NCBI GenBank assembly: GCA_016302505.1
Contig: JAEDNL010000011.1
Location: 1 to 29,363, forward strand
Origin: Bacilli bacterium
GTDB taxonomy: Bacteria > Bacillota_I > Bacilli_A > RF39 > UBA660
DNA: 29,363 nt
Direction of reading: 5' to 3'
Under the pieces are notes generated by a model. It was not told the DNA's origin. It did no database searches and saw only the letters and a program-made list of their open reading frames with translations. The translations under genes and the position numbers were made by a program. Positions 15,873-24,846 of this stretch are shown here, piece by piece (within the stretch, counting starts at the first letter, position 1; every line of letters starts with the position of its first letter).

Positions 15873-18536
15873 ATGAGTACTATTCTATCTTATATTATAT
15901 TTGCATTTGCTGTATGTTCACTTTTTTTAGGTTATAATTATTATAATAAAAATCCTAAAAATCAAAAAAATAGAAGATATTTTTTATTTTGTATAAGCAG
16001 CGCAATATGGAGTTTTGGATTTGGTTTTTTAATAATACAAGAAACATCAGACAAAGCATGGTTATGTAGAAGTTTAGGGATGATCGGAGTTTTTCCATAC
16101 ATTTATTTTGGTCTTACATTACTTGGATATCTAACTGACTCAACAAACAAAGAAAAAAAATTGTTAAAATACACTGGACTTTTTGGATTTTTCATTTATC
16201 CATTTATAATAGATCCAAAAGTTCAATCATTTGAATTAACTAGTTATGGAATGGCATATAGTTTTAATACTAACTTTTGGGTTACTTTATATAATGTGTA
16301 TTTTGTATTCGTATTAATTTTAATTTTAATAACTATTAGAAAATTTAGAAAAAGAACTAATTTAAAGCGTAAAAGAGTCACATATAGAACTATTTTATTA
16401 TACGCTATTATGTTAGCAGTAGGTGCTACATTAGACACTGTATTCCCTGCTTTAGGGCTTATATCATTCCCAGGAAGTACAATAACACAATTCTTTGGAG
16501 TATGTTTAATATATAGTGCACTTAACTATGAAATTAAAAATTCAACATCAGTTGAAAATATCGCAGAATATATATTTCATATGTCAAACTTTCCTATAAT
16601 AGTTTTTAATTCAAATAATAAATTATCATTAGCAAGTGATAGTGCTTGTAATTTCCTTGGTATAACAAAAAATGATACTAATGTTATAATAGAAGATATC
16701 TTTGATAGTGATAGTGAAATATTAAATGAAAATAATACTGGTAAAGAATATAGATGTAGTTTAAACAATTCAATATGTGAATTATCAATACAAAAAGTTG
16801 TAGATAATTATGGTGATATTATTGGACATGTAGTTGTAATACATGATTTAACTGAAAAAAATAAAATGATATCTGAATTAGAATCTGCTAAAATAGAAGC
16901 AGAAAATGCAAGTAAAGCAAAAGAAAACTTTTTAGCAAATATTTCACATGAAATAAGAACACCATTAAATGTTGTACTAGGAATGAATGAAATGCTTTAT
17001 AATGAAACAGATATGAAATTAATAAAAGATTATTCTAAAAATATTGATGAGGCTGGTAATAATCTATTAAATACTATTAATGATGTTTTAGATTTTTCTA
17101 AGATTCAATCTGGAAAATTAGATATTAATAAAGCTAATTATAATTTAAAAGAAACTATTATTAATACAACTGAGTTATTAAGAAATAAAATTGAGAATAA
17201 AGGTCTTAAATTAAGCGTTGAAATAAATGATGATTTACCAAATATTTTAAATGGTGATAAAATGAGAATTGAACAAATATTACTTAATCTCATGGATAAT
17301 GCACTTAAATACACATCAGCTGGTAAAATAAAAGTAACAGCCGACTATGAAAGTGTAGATAAAAAAAATATAAATGTTATTATATCTATAAGAGATACTG
17401 GGTGTGGAATTACAGAAGAAGACAAAAAGAATTTATTCACCTCATTTAAAAGACTTGAAGAAGATAAAAATAGGGTGTTTGAAGGAACAGGACTTGGTCT
17501 TGCGATTACTAAAAAATTAATTGATGCAATGAACGGTAGTATTTTTGTAGAAAGTGATGTGGGAGTCGGATCATGTTTCAAAGTTACAATTCCTCACTCA
17601 ATCGTAGAATCAAAAGTAGTACAAGATACTGTAAAAGAAGAAAAACCAGCAGATACACTTAATACAAAAGATGAATTAAATATTCCAAATGTTAATATTT
17701 TAGCGGTCGATGATAACTCAACAAACTTACTTGTATTCAAAGGATTATTAAAGAAAACTAATGCAAAGATTGATACATGTACTAAAGGAAGTGAAGCATT
17801 AGAACTATTTAAAAATAATAATTATGACATAGTATTTTTAGATCATATGATGCCTGAAATGGACGGAGTTGAAGTTCTAAATCATATTAAAGAAATAGAA
17901 AAAGATAAAAACACTAATACACCAGTTATAGTATTAACTGCGAATGCCATGGAAGGTTCTAAAGAAGAATATCTTAAATATGGATTTAATGATTATTTAT
18001 CAAAGCCAGTTAATGGTGCTTCATTAAAAAATATGCTTAAAAAGTTTTTGATAGATAGTAGTAATGCTAATGATAAAAAACAAGATATTAAAAATGAGGA
18101 AACAACTGAAGAAACTAAGTCAAATAATAAAAAAGAAGCAAGTCAAAACGAAAATATTATAGAAAAAAACACTGAAATTGAAAGACAATTTATCGATGAG
18201 AAAAATGATATCGAAGAAGAAAAACCAAAAGAAGAATCAAAAGTTGAAGAAACTATAAATACTGTAAGAGAATTCATAGAAGACAAAAAAGAAAATGTTA
18301 ATAGCGAGTTAGTACATTGTTTCGAAAGAATTAATAAAATAAAAGATAACAACTTTATTGATTTAGAAGTCTATATCAATGCACTAGAAGAATTCAAAAA
18401 AATTTCTAAAGAAAAAGGATTTACTAAATTAGCACAAAGAGCATATGTTCATTTATTAAAATCAAAAGATAAAGATATAGATTATCTAAAAGAACACTTT
18501 ATTGATTTAGAAAATGAATATAACAAAGTAAAATAA
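15873..18536 (+). CDS. Hybrid sensor histidine kinase with C-terminal receiver
   Basis: 887 aa. The N-terminal about 220 residues form around seven membrane helices of the 7TM-histidine-kinase type. A PAS-like domain follows (about 226-330). The HisKA dimerisation domain has the H-box FLANISHEIRTPLN with phospho-acceptor His359. The ATPase domain has the N-box with Asn476 and G boxes DTGCGI (Asp508) and GTGLGLAI. A receiver domain follows (about 605-725) with ILAVDDN, phospho-acceptor Asp657 in FLDHMMPEMDG and the conserved K in YLSKPV. A Lys/Glu-rich linker of about 90 residues leads to a helical end that resembles a phosphotransfer domain in size but shows no convincing HxxKG motif. It has AAGGAG before the ATG. 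No separate response regulator or DNA-binding output lies next to it; its partner must be elsewhere. Confidence 0.93.
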   Translation: MSTILSYIIFAFAVCSLFLGYNYYNKNPKNQKNRRYFLFCISSAIWSFGFGFLIIQETSDKAWLCRSLGMIGVFPYIYFGLTLLGYLTDSTNKEKKLLKYTGLFGFFIYPFIIDPKVQSFELTSYGMAYSFNTNFWVTLYNVYFVFVLILILITIRKFRKRTNLKRKRVTYRTILLYAIMLAVGATLDTVFPALGLISFPGSTITQFFGVCLIYSALNYEIKNSTSVENIAEYIFHMSNFPIIVFNSNNKLSLASDSACNFLGITKNDTNVIIEDIFDSDSEILNENNTGKEYRCSLNNSICELSIQKVVDNYGDIIGHVVVIHDLTEKNKMISELESAKIEAENASKAKENFLANISHEIRTPLNVVLGMNEMLYNETDMKLIKDYSKNIDEAGNNLLNTINDVLDFSKIQSGKLDINKANYNLKETIINTTELLRNKIENKGLKLSVEINDDLPNILNGDKMRIEQILLNLMDNALKYTSAGKIKVTADYESVDKKNINVIISIRDTGCGITEEDKKNLFTSFKRLEEDKNRVFEGTGLGLAITKKLIDAMNGSIFVESDVGVGSCFKVTIPHSIVESKVVQDTVKEEKPADTLNTKDELNIPNVNILAVDDNSTNLLVFKGLLKKTNAKIDTCTKGSEALELFKNNNYDIVFLDHMMPEMDGVEVLNHIKEIEKDKNTNTPVIVLTANAMEGSKEEYLKYGFNDYLSKPVNGASLKNMLKKFLIDSSNANDKKQDIKNEETTEETKSNNKKEASQNENIIEKNTEIERQFIDEKNDIEEEKPKEESKVEETINTVREFIEDKKENVNSELVHCFERINKIKDNNFIDLEVYINALEEFKKISKEKGFTKLAQRAYVHLLKSKDKDIDYLKEHFIDLENEYNKVK

Positions 18537-18571
18537 AAAGATATGGTTATGTTATTAATCATATCTTTTTT
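18537..18571. terminator. Bidirectional terminator between kinase and sigma array
   Basis: Stem AAAGATATGGTTA with TAATCATATCTTT (one G-U pair) and T-runs outward on the plus strand; A-run on the other side serves the minus strand. It contains the stop codon of the last sigma gene. Confidence 0.75.
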
Positions 18572-19754
18572 TAAAATTCTTAGTAACTGAAAAATTTGTT
18601 TTAACAGGTGATTCATCATAACAAATATCTTTATCAGCAAGTTCTTTCATTATATTTGAAGCTCTTAATATTCTTAATGCTTTTATTTCTATTCTACTAA
18701 TATTAGCCTTTGTATATCCAAGTATTTTACCTACACTTTCTAATGTTCTATATGTACCATCATAAAGACCATATCTTAAAGCTAATACAATTTTTGATTT
18801 ATCATCCAATTTTCTAGAAGAGAATAATTCTCTTCTTATATCATAATTAGTTTCTTGTCTGATAAAATTATCTTCAAAATAAGAAGTTTTATCATCAACT
18901 ATAGTATCTATAAGTTCACTACTTTCTTCACTATTCTTATTATTTATTGTATCAGACAAAGACAAAATATGTTCACTAAATGATAATATAGTTTTAACTT
19001 TTTCTATATCTATATTTGTCAAATGGCTAAGTTCTTCAAGTGAAGGCTTACTTCCATACTTTTTTTCATGTTCTTCAATAACATGCCTAACATTATAAAC
19101 TTGAGTGCTTATTACATATGGTAAACCTATAGTTCTAGTTTTTGTTATTATTGCTCTTGTTATATATTGTTTAATCCAATAACTTGCATATGTACTAAAC
19201 TTAACATTCTTTTCACAATCAAATAAGTCCACAGCATGCATAAGTCCCATATTTCCCTCTTGTATCAAATCTAAAAATGACAAAAATTTATTATCATATT
19301 TCTTTGCTATAAAAACAACAAGTCTTAAATTAGATTCAATAAATAATTTCTTAGCAGCCTCATCTGTATGAATTTTTTTAATAAGTATTTTTTCTTGCTC
19401 TTCAGTTAATCTTTTTGGTAATTGATCTAAATATAACTTAGTTAAATCTAACTCTTCATCTTTAGCATTTTCAGACCAACTTAAAACAAATTTTCTATTA
19501 TGATTAATTTCATAAATAAGTAAAAAATCATCTATAGGATAACAATCATCAAAAATAGTGATATTATTTTCTAAAATATATTTAATTAAATCAGTTAACT
19601 TTTTAGATTTAGTTAATATATTAGTTAAAGTTTCAAGATCATACTGAATAGATAAACTATCAAAATAGTTTATAATATTACGTATACTCACGATGGCACT
19701 TTTTTCATCAGACAAGTTTATTTCACTATCTAAATAAACTAGTATTTCCTTCAT
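18555..19754 (-). CDS. Sigma-70 family sigma factor, copy 5 of 5 in tandem
   Basis: 399 aa. About 100 residues of N-terminal domain shared with the other copies, then region 1.2 (LTKLYLDQLPKRLTEEQE), region 2 (ESNLRLVVFIAKKY, FLDLIQEGNMGLMHAV, KFSTYASYWIKQYITRAI), region 3, and region 4 with ALRYGLYDGTYRTLESVG. In the -10 reading helix it keeps Gln and Thr at the positions of E. coli 437 and 440, but Trp433 is Tyr. The -35 recognition helix is changed: TKANISRIE where RpoD has TRERIRQIE, so the Arg and Glu residues that contact the -35 are lost. This suggests a different or relaxed -35 preference. The ATG has AGGAGG; it follows copy 4 by 12 bp and ends the array at a hairpin. Confidence 0.9.
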   Translation of the reverse strand: MKEILVYLDSEINLSDEKSAIVSIRNIINYFDSLSIQYDLETLTNILTKSKKLTDLIKYILENNITIFDDCYPIDDFLLIYEINHNRKFVLSWSENAKDEELDLTKLYLDQLPKRLTEEQEKILIKKIHTDEAAKKLFIESNLRLVVFIAKKYDNKFLSFLDLIQEGNMGLMHAVDLFDCEKNVKFSTYASYWIKQYITRAIITKTRTIGLPYVISTQVYNVRHVIEEHEKKYGSKPSLEELSHLTNIDIEKVKTILSFSEHILSLSDTINNKNSEESSELIDTIVDDKTSYFEDNFIRQETNYDIRRELFSSRKLDDKSKIVLALRYGLYDGTYRTLESVGKILGYTKANISRIEIKALRILRASNIMKELADKDICYDESPVKTNFSVTKNFKKRYD

Positions 19755-19766
19755 TTTTCCTCCTAT

Positions 19767-20948
19767 TTAATAATGATAATCATTCCTATTAGAAATTATA
19801 TATCTCAAAAACATTCCATAATTTTCTTCATCTATATTTTTAGTAAGTTTATATTCTTTTAAATTTTCATTATTTCTTAAAAATCCTAAAAATCTTAATT
19901 CAATTTGTCTTACTCTTTCTTTTGTTATACCTAAGAGATCCCCTATTTCATCAAGTTGCCAAACTCTACCATCAATAAAACCAAACCTTAATAACATAAT
20001 TTTTCTATTTCTTTGACCTAACACAGAATCATCAAATAACAAATCAAATGCTTCAGATAATATTATTTTTTTAATAATTGTATCCTCTAAGGTTTCTTTA
20101 TCCATAGAAATCAAGTCAGCAGTTTTTGATATTTCTTCATCTCTTAATGTTTCGTCTAAAGATACAAATTCTGTAGGTAATTTTTTAATTTCTTCAATAT
20201 CTTTCATAGAAATATTTGTAAATTTAGATACTTCATCATCTGATAAATCCCCTAATTTACTTTTCAATATTTCTTTAGTTTTATCAATTTTATAAAACAT
20301 TTGACAACGATAATTTGGAATTTTTATCATTCTTGAATAATTATAAAGATATGATAACATATATCCTCTTATATAAGTAGCGATGTATTTATTAAATTTA
20401 TACATTTGAGTAGAATCAAATCTTTTAACCGCATTTATTAATCCAATATTTCCTTCTTGTATTAAATCAAAAATTGAAATTCCATCTCTAATACAAGATT
20501 TTGCTAGATACACCACAAATCTTAAATTATGTTCAACAATAATATCAATATATTTTTCATCACCATCTATCATTTTAGTTAATGCATCAATTAATTCTTG
20601 TTCAGATAAAGGACCTGGTAGTTGAGATACATATAATTTTAGTAAATCAATATCACTATTATTTTTTAAATAAGGTATGTTTTCTTTATCTTTTTTTGAA
20701 ATATCATATGCCATAAATAGATTTTTCATGTTCTCATCAGCATCTACAAGCAAACTTTTATAATACTTTTTAATAGTTCCAATAATAATACTAATGTCAT
20801 ATGATTTTGAAAATATATTTAATGCATCATCTAATGTTAAAGTAGTAAAACTATCTTTTAAATACTTAATTAGTTTTTTATAACTTTTTAAAATACTTGA
20901 ATGAGAATATGTACTTAGACTGTCTATAAATTTTACTACATCATCCAT
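19767..20948 (-). CDS. Sigma-70 family sigma factor, copy 4 of 5, most divergent
   Basis: 393 aa. It has the shared N-terminal domain (KSYKKLIKYLKDSF...LTLDDALNIFSKS), region 1.2 (LLKLYVSQLPGPLSEQE), region 2.1-2.2 (VEHNLRFVVYLAKS, DLIQEGNIGLINAVKRFD) and region 4 with DEIGDLLGITKERVRQIE. Region 2.3-2.4 is very unusual: KFNKYIATYIRGYMLSY. Compared with E. coli RpoD, the melting Trp433 and Trp434 become Thr and Tyr, and the -10 reading Gln437 and Thr440 become Gly and Leu. It still keeps most -35 contact residues. It could read a non-standard -10, need an activator, or act as a competitor or anti-sigma-like decoy. The ATG has AGAGGA upstream; the gene follows copy 3 by 24 bp. Confidence 0.88.
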   Translation of the reverse strand: MDDVVKFIDSLSTYSHSSILKSYKKLIKYLKDSFTTLTLDDALNIFSKSYDISIIIGTIKKYYKSLLVDADENMKNLFMAYDISKKDKENIPYLKNNSDIDLLKLYVSQLPGPLSEQELIDALTKMIDGDEKYIDIIVEHNLRFVVYLAKSCIRDGISIFDLIQEGNIGLINAVKRFDSTQMYKFNKYIATYIRGYMLSYLYNYSRMIKIPNYRCQMFYKIDKTKEILKSKLGDLSDDEVSKFTNISMKDIEEIKKLPTEFVSLDETLRDEEISKTADLISMDKETLEDTIIKKIILSEAFDLLFDDSVLGQRNRKIMLLRFGFIDGRVWQLDEIGDLLGITKERVRQIELRFLGFLRNNENLKEYKLTKNIDEENYGMFLRYIISNRNDYHY

Positions 20949-20972
20949 ATTTTTCCTCTGTTTTATTTATAT

Positions 20973-22205
20973 TTAATTTCTTAATGCTAGACTGTAAGTT
21001 CTAGTTACAGAACTGTCTTTCTTATCTATATCTCTTTCTTCAGGTCTAAATTCTTTTAATGTACCACTTTTTCCTAATGCTCTTATTGCTTTAGCTTCAA
21101 TTTGTCTTATTCTTTCTCTTGTTACACCAAATACTTTTCCTACTTCTTCCAAAGTTTTAGGTTCACCATCAACAAAACCATATCTATATTGAAGTACTTT
21201 TTTTTGCTTTTCATCTATTGCACTTCCATTGAATATTATGTCTTTTAATTGTTCTAAATAAACATCTTTTATTACTTTACCTTCAAAGAACGCATTTTCA
21301 TCTGCTACAAAAGTACTTAGTTCAGAAGAATCAGACTCATCTCCTGGATTTATCTTAGTTTCTAATGATACACAACCAGAACTATATTTTTCAGCCTTCA
21401 AAATTTCTTCAACACTAACATTTAATGCATTTGCAATATCTTCTCTTGTAACTTCTCCATTTGTTTTTAAAGATAATCTCTTTTTAGTTGTTTCTACCTT
21501 TCTAATAAAATCGTGCATATAAACTGGTAATCTAACTGTTCTTGAATTATCAGCTATATATCTAGTTATTCTTTGTTTTATCCAATAAACAGCATAAGTA
21601 CTAAACTTACAATTTTCATTTTTATTAAATTTATCAGCTGCAATCATAAGGCCAATATTACCTTCTTGTACTAAATCAGGAAGTGATACACCACGATTTG
21701 TATATCTCTTCGCAACAGAAACAGCCAATCTTAAATTATGTTCAACTAATATTCTTTTTGCTTCATCATCACCTTGTGATATTCTTTCTATTAATGCTTT
21801 TTCTTCATCTAATGTTAATAAACGAGGCATGCTTGTTAAATATAGTTTAAATGTATCTAAATCATTCTTTTTACCTAGTTTTGGCATGAATGAACTATCA
21901 ACAAGATATGTATTATCTTTAATATCTTTTAATAAATCATTTGCTAAAAATAAGTTTTCTATACTATCAATTGAAACATTGATTATATTTTCCTCTTGGA
22001 TTAATTCTATGGTATCAACTAGTTTACTTGATTTTTTAAGTAAAGTATCAGCATCTTCAAGTGATAATTTAATATCTTCTTTAGCTAAATAATTTACTAA
22101 CTTTCTAAAATCTTTTACTTTCTCTACTTTATTAGAAGCATTAAAATTACTTTCTATAAATTCTAATATTTTATTTGTATCAACTTTTTCAATTATATTT
22201 TTCAT
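20973..22205 (-). CDS. Sigma-70 family sigma factor, copy 3 of 5, RpoD-like
   Basis: 410 aa. It carries the shared N-terminal domain, region 1.2 (DTFKLYLTSMPRLLTLDEE), region 2 (VEHNLRLAVSVAKRY, DLVQEGNIGLMIAADKF, KFSTYAVYWIKQRITRYI, ADNSRTVRLPVYMHD), region 3, and region 4 with TLEEVGKVFGVTRERIRQIEAKAIRAL broken here into family motifs. It keeps Gln and Thr at E. coli positions 437 and 440 and the full TRERIRQIEAKA -35 helix, so it is among the most canonical copies; Trp433 is Tyr. Its ribosome binding site is AAAAGGGG, 7 nt before the ATG. The gene follows copy 2 by 15 bp. It could be a candidate housekeeping factor, but a separate rpoD elsewhere cannot be excluded. Confidence 0.92.
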   Translation of the reverse strand: MKNIIEKVDTNKILEFIESNFNASNKVEKVKDFRKLVNYLAKEDIKLSLEDADTLLKKSSKLVDTIELIQEENIINVSIDSIENLFLANDLLKDIKDNTYLVDSSFMPKLGKKNDLDTFKLYLTSMPRLLTLDEEKALIERISQGDDEAKRILVEHNLRLAVSVAKRYTNRGVSLPDLVQEGNIGLMIAADKFNKNENCKFSTYAVYWIKQRITRYIADNSRTVRLPVYMHDFIRKVETTKKRLSLKTNGEVTREDIANALNVSVEEILKAEKYSSGCVSLETKINPGDESDSSELSTFVADENAFFEGKVIKDVYLEQLKDIIFNGSAIDEKQKKVLQYRYGFVDGEPKTLEEVGKVFGVTRERIRQIEAKAIRALGKSGTLKEFRPEERDIDKKDSSVTRTYSLALRN

Positions 22206-22220
22206 AATAAATCCCCTTTT

Positions 22221-23495
22221 CTATTTATAAAATTTCTTTGTTCTACTATAACTATTTGAATCATCCCTATATATAATTTTAGGAACATAATAAGTTATAG
22301 GAAGAATCATATCTTCAGTTGAGTCTAAAACTTTAAATCTTCTGATATTTCTATCATGAGCCAAACGTCTTATAGCTTTAGTCTCAATTTGTCTTATTCT
22401 TTCTCTTGTCAAACCATATTTTTTTGAAACTTCTTCTAATTTATATGGTTTTTCTGTATTAATTCCAAACCTTAAAAATAATATTTCTCTTTGTCTTTCA
22501 TCTATAGATTTACAATTAATAATAGCTTTTTTAAATTCTTTTAAATATTCTTCTCTCAAAACTTCATCTTCAATATTAGTTGTTTTATCTTCTATAAAAT
22601 TTTCTAATTCATCTTGTCCACCATCTTGATTATTTACAGGGGTAGATAACGACACTGTATCAATTTTACACTCCTTTAGATTATGTAATTTATCAAGAGA
22701 TATATCTAATTCTTTTGCTAATTCTATATCAGTTGGAGTTCTTTGTAAGTCAACTGTTAATCTTTTTTCAACAGCAATCATTTTATTTAAAGCATTAAAT
22801 GTATTATCAGGTATTCTAATTGTTTTTGATGTACTTGAGATGGTTCTTTTAATAGATTGTCTTATCCACCATGTTGCATATGTACTAAGTCTAGTACCCA
22901 TTGAATAATCAAAACGATTAACTGCTTCAATTAAACCTATATTTCCTTCTTGTATTAAATCAGATAAAGCAACACCTTTATTCATATATCTTTTAGCAAT
23001 AGAAATTACTAATCTTAAGTTACATTCAATAAGTTTTTTCTTTGCTTCAGAATTACCCATACTAGCTAAATAAGCATATTTTTTTTCCTCTTCTGGCGTT
23101 AATAAAGGTGGTAGTGATTCTATATAAAGTTTTATTAAATCTAAATCTTTATTTTTAGAATTAGTTTGATAATAATTACTTGAATAACTATTTATTTGAT
23201 TATCATCTGTTTTTTTTGATAATTCATAAGCTATAAATATATTTTCTATAGAATCATCATTTCCTTGTAATTCAATGTTATTATCAATTATTATACTTAT
23301 AGTACCTAATAGTTTAAAAGATGAGGACAATAATTCTGATGCATCTTCATAATTTAATGTAATATCTTTATTAGATAAATATTTTACTAATACTTTTATA
23401 TTTTCTAATGCAACTGACTTCTTATCACATGATGCAAAATTATTTTCTATAAAACTTATAATTGGTTTTAAATCAATACGCTCTAAATTTTCCAT
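22221..23495 (-). CDS. Sigma-70 family sigma factor, copy 2 of 5
   Basis: 424 aa, the longest copy. It has the shared N-terminal domain (LKPIISFIENNFAS, VLVKYLSNKDITLNYEDA), a Tyr/Asn-rich linker, region 1.2 (IKLYIESLPPLLTPEEE), region 2 (IECNLRLVISIAKRYMNKG, DLIQEGNIGLIEAVNRFD, STYATWWIRQSIKRTI), region 3 and region 4 (KLEEVSKKYGLTRERIRQIE). Melting residues Tyr, Trp and Trp of region 2.3 are kept, as is Gln437, but Thr440 is Lys, and region 2.4 continues as SSTSKTIRIPDNT, where the usual VHM is replaced. A basic tail of about 40 residues after region 4 is not found in standard RpoD. The ATG has GGGGGA upstream; the gene follows copy 1 by 23 bp. Confidence 0.92.
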   Translation of the reverse strand: MENLERIDLKPIISFIENNFASCDKKSVALENIKVLVKYLSNKDITLNYEDASELLSSSFKLLGTISIIIDNNIELQGNDDSIENIFIAYELSKKTDDNQINSYSSNYYQTNSKNKDLDLIKLYIESLPPLLTPEEEKKYAYLASMGNSEAKKKLIECNLRLVISIAKRYMNKGVALSDLIQEGNIGLIEAVNRFDYSMGTRLSTYATWWIRQSIKRTISSTSKTIRIPDNTFNALNKMIAVEKRLTVDLQRTPTDIELAKELDISLDKLHNLKECKIDTVSLSTPVNNQDGGQDELENFIEDKTTNIEDEVLREEYLKEFKKAIINCKSIDERQREILFLRFGINTEKPYKLEEVSKKYGLTRERIRQIETKAIRRLAHDRNIRRFKVLDSTEDMILPITYYVPKIIYRDDSNSYSRTKKFYK

Positions 23496-23518
23496 ATTTC
23501 CCCCATATATTCATTAAA

Positions 23519-24742
23519 TTATTTAACTACTAATTTACTATTACCTCTTTCTAGTTTTTTACCTTCTGAATCAATAAAATATCTCATTTTATGATCGTTA
23601 TATAATTTATCAATTCCTGTATTTATAATTTGTCTTATTCTTTCTCTTGTTAAACCATATTTAATAGCTACTTCTTCTAATGTTCTTTGTTTACCGTCAT
23701 ATAAACCATATCTTAACGCTATTATATCTTTTACTTTATCTGTTAATTTTGGACTATTAAAAAATAAATTTCTAAATTCACTATAAAACGATTTTTCTAT
23801 TATATACTCTTCTATATTAGAACTATTCTCATCATATAAAAATTCTTGTAATTCAGTATCACCATTATTACTTCCATCTGATACTCTAGCAAAAAATGAT
23901 GTTGGTTGTGCTCTTGAAACTAAAAATTTTAATTCAGATGCCTTAGCAGCAGATATACCAGTAGCAGCAGCTACATCCTCAATTGTATATTTAGGATTAT
24001 CAACGCTTAATTTTTTAGCAACTCTATCCATTTTACCAGCAAGTTCATGCATATGAACTGGAACTCTAATAGTTCTTGAATTATCTGCTATAGATCTTCT
24101 TATAGATTGATTAATCCACCAAGTTGCATATGTACTAAATTTAAATCCTTTAGAATAATCAAATGATTCAGTTGCTCTTATCAATCCAATGTTTCCATCT
24201 TGAATTAAATCAGATAAAGATAAGAAACCATTAAATGTTTTATATCTCTTAGCAATAGATATAACTAATCTTAAATTTCCTTCAATAAGTCTTTGTCTTG
24301 CTTGTTCATCACCTTGTTTTAATCTTTTACCACATTCTATTTCTTCTTCAGGTGTTAATAATGGAGGTATAGATTCAAAATAAGTTTTAATTAAATCAAT
24401 ATCAGAATTTTTATTATTCTTATCATAATAAGGCATTTTACCTTCAGTATTTTCCTCTTCTACCCCTTCAATATAAGCAGAATATCCTATTAATAAACTA
24501 ACAATAATGTCATTAGACATAAATAAATCAGAATCTTCATTATTTAAATATTCTAAAACATTACGTAATCTACTAGAACTTTCGATTAGTAATTTAATAG
24601 TCTTTTCATCAAGAGTAATATTATTTTCATTTAAAAACACAATAAGTCCTTTAATATCACTTACTTTTTCTGAACCTGTTTCACCTTTAAAATTTAAATT
24701 AATATATTTATTTACATTTTCAAATTTAGCTGTTTTTTTCAT
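23519..24742 (-). CDS. Sigma-70 family sigma factor, copy 1 of 5
   Basis: 407 aa, first gene of the array. It has the shared N-terminal domain (KYINLNFKGETGSEKVSDI, GLIVFLNENNITLDEK), region 1.2 (LIKTYFESIPPLLTPEEE), region 2 (IEGNLRLVISIAKRYKT, DLIQDGNIGLIRATESFD, KFSTYATWWINQSIRRSI, ADNSRTIRVPVHMHE), region 3 and region 4 (LEEVAIKYGLTRERIRQII). Both Trp residues for melting and Gln437 are kept; Thr440 is Arg. After TRERIRQI the helix continues as INTGIDKL instead of EAKALRKL. The ATG has GGGGGT 5 nt upstream and a 5' leader of only about 22 nt from a consensus promoter. Confidence 0.92.
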   Translation of the reverse strand: MKKTAKFENVNKYINLNFKGETGSEKVSDIKGLIVFLNENNITLDEKTIKLLIESSSRLRNVLEYLNNEDSDLFMSNDIIVSLLIGYSAYIEGVEEENTEGKMPYYDKNNKNSDIDLIKTYFESIPPLLTPEEEIECGKRLKQGDEQARQRLIEGNLRLVISIAKRYKTFNGFLSLSDLIQDGNIGLIRATESFDYSKGFKFSTYATWWINQSIRRSIADNSRTIRVPVHMHELAGKMDRVAKKLSVDNPKYTIEDVAAATGISAAKASELKFLVSRAQPTSFFARVSDGSNNGDTELQEFLYDENSSNIEEYIIEKSFYSEFRNLFFNSPKLTDKVKDIIALRYGLYDGKQRTLEEVAIKYGLTRERIRQIINTGIDKLYNDHKMRYFIDSEGKKLERGNSKLVVK

Positions 24743-24771
24743 TTTTTACCCCCACTTTTTAATTCGTATAG

Positions 24772-24800
24772 ATTATAACACATTTGTTTGATTTTGTCAA
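24772..24800 (-). promoter_or_regulatory. Consensus sigma-A type promoter of the sigma array
   Basis: On the minus strand TTGACA (24795-24800) and TATAAT (24772-24777) are both perfect and exactly 17 bp apart, with a TGn extension before the -10. It is the strongest promoter in the window and implies the array is read by a canonical housekeeping holoenzyme. Confidence 0.9.
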
Positions 24801-24818
24801 ACATTATTGTTTTTTCAT

Positions 24819-24846
24819 TAAAAAAAGGACTATCTTTTTAGTCCTT
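24819..24846 (-). terminator. Terminator between the FtsK-like cassette and the sigma array
   Basis: Minus-strand stem AAGGACTA/TAGTCCTT with a 6-nt loop, followed by TTTTTT. It holds the last codons of the 123-aa gene. Confidence 0.8.

Noticed and set aside
18290..18536. HPt domain at the end of the hybrid kinase
   Set aside because: Helical and of suitable size, but no HxxKG-type motif; the only nearby His lies in YVHLLKSKD, which is a poor match.
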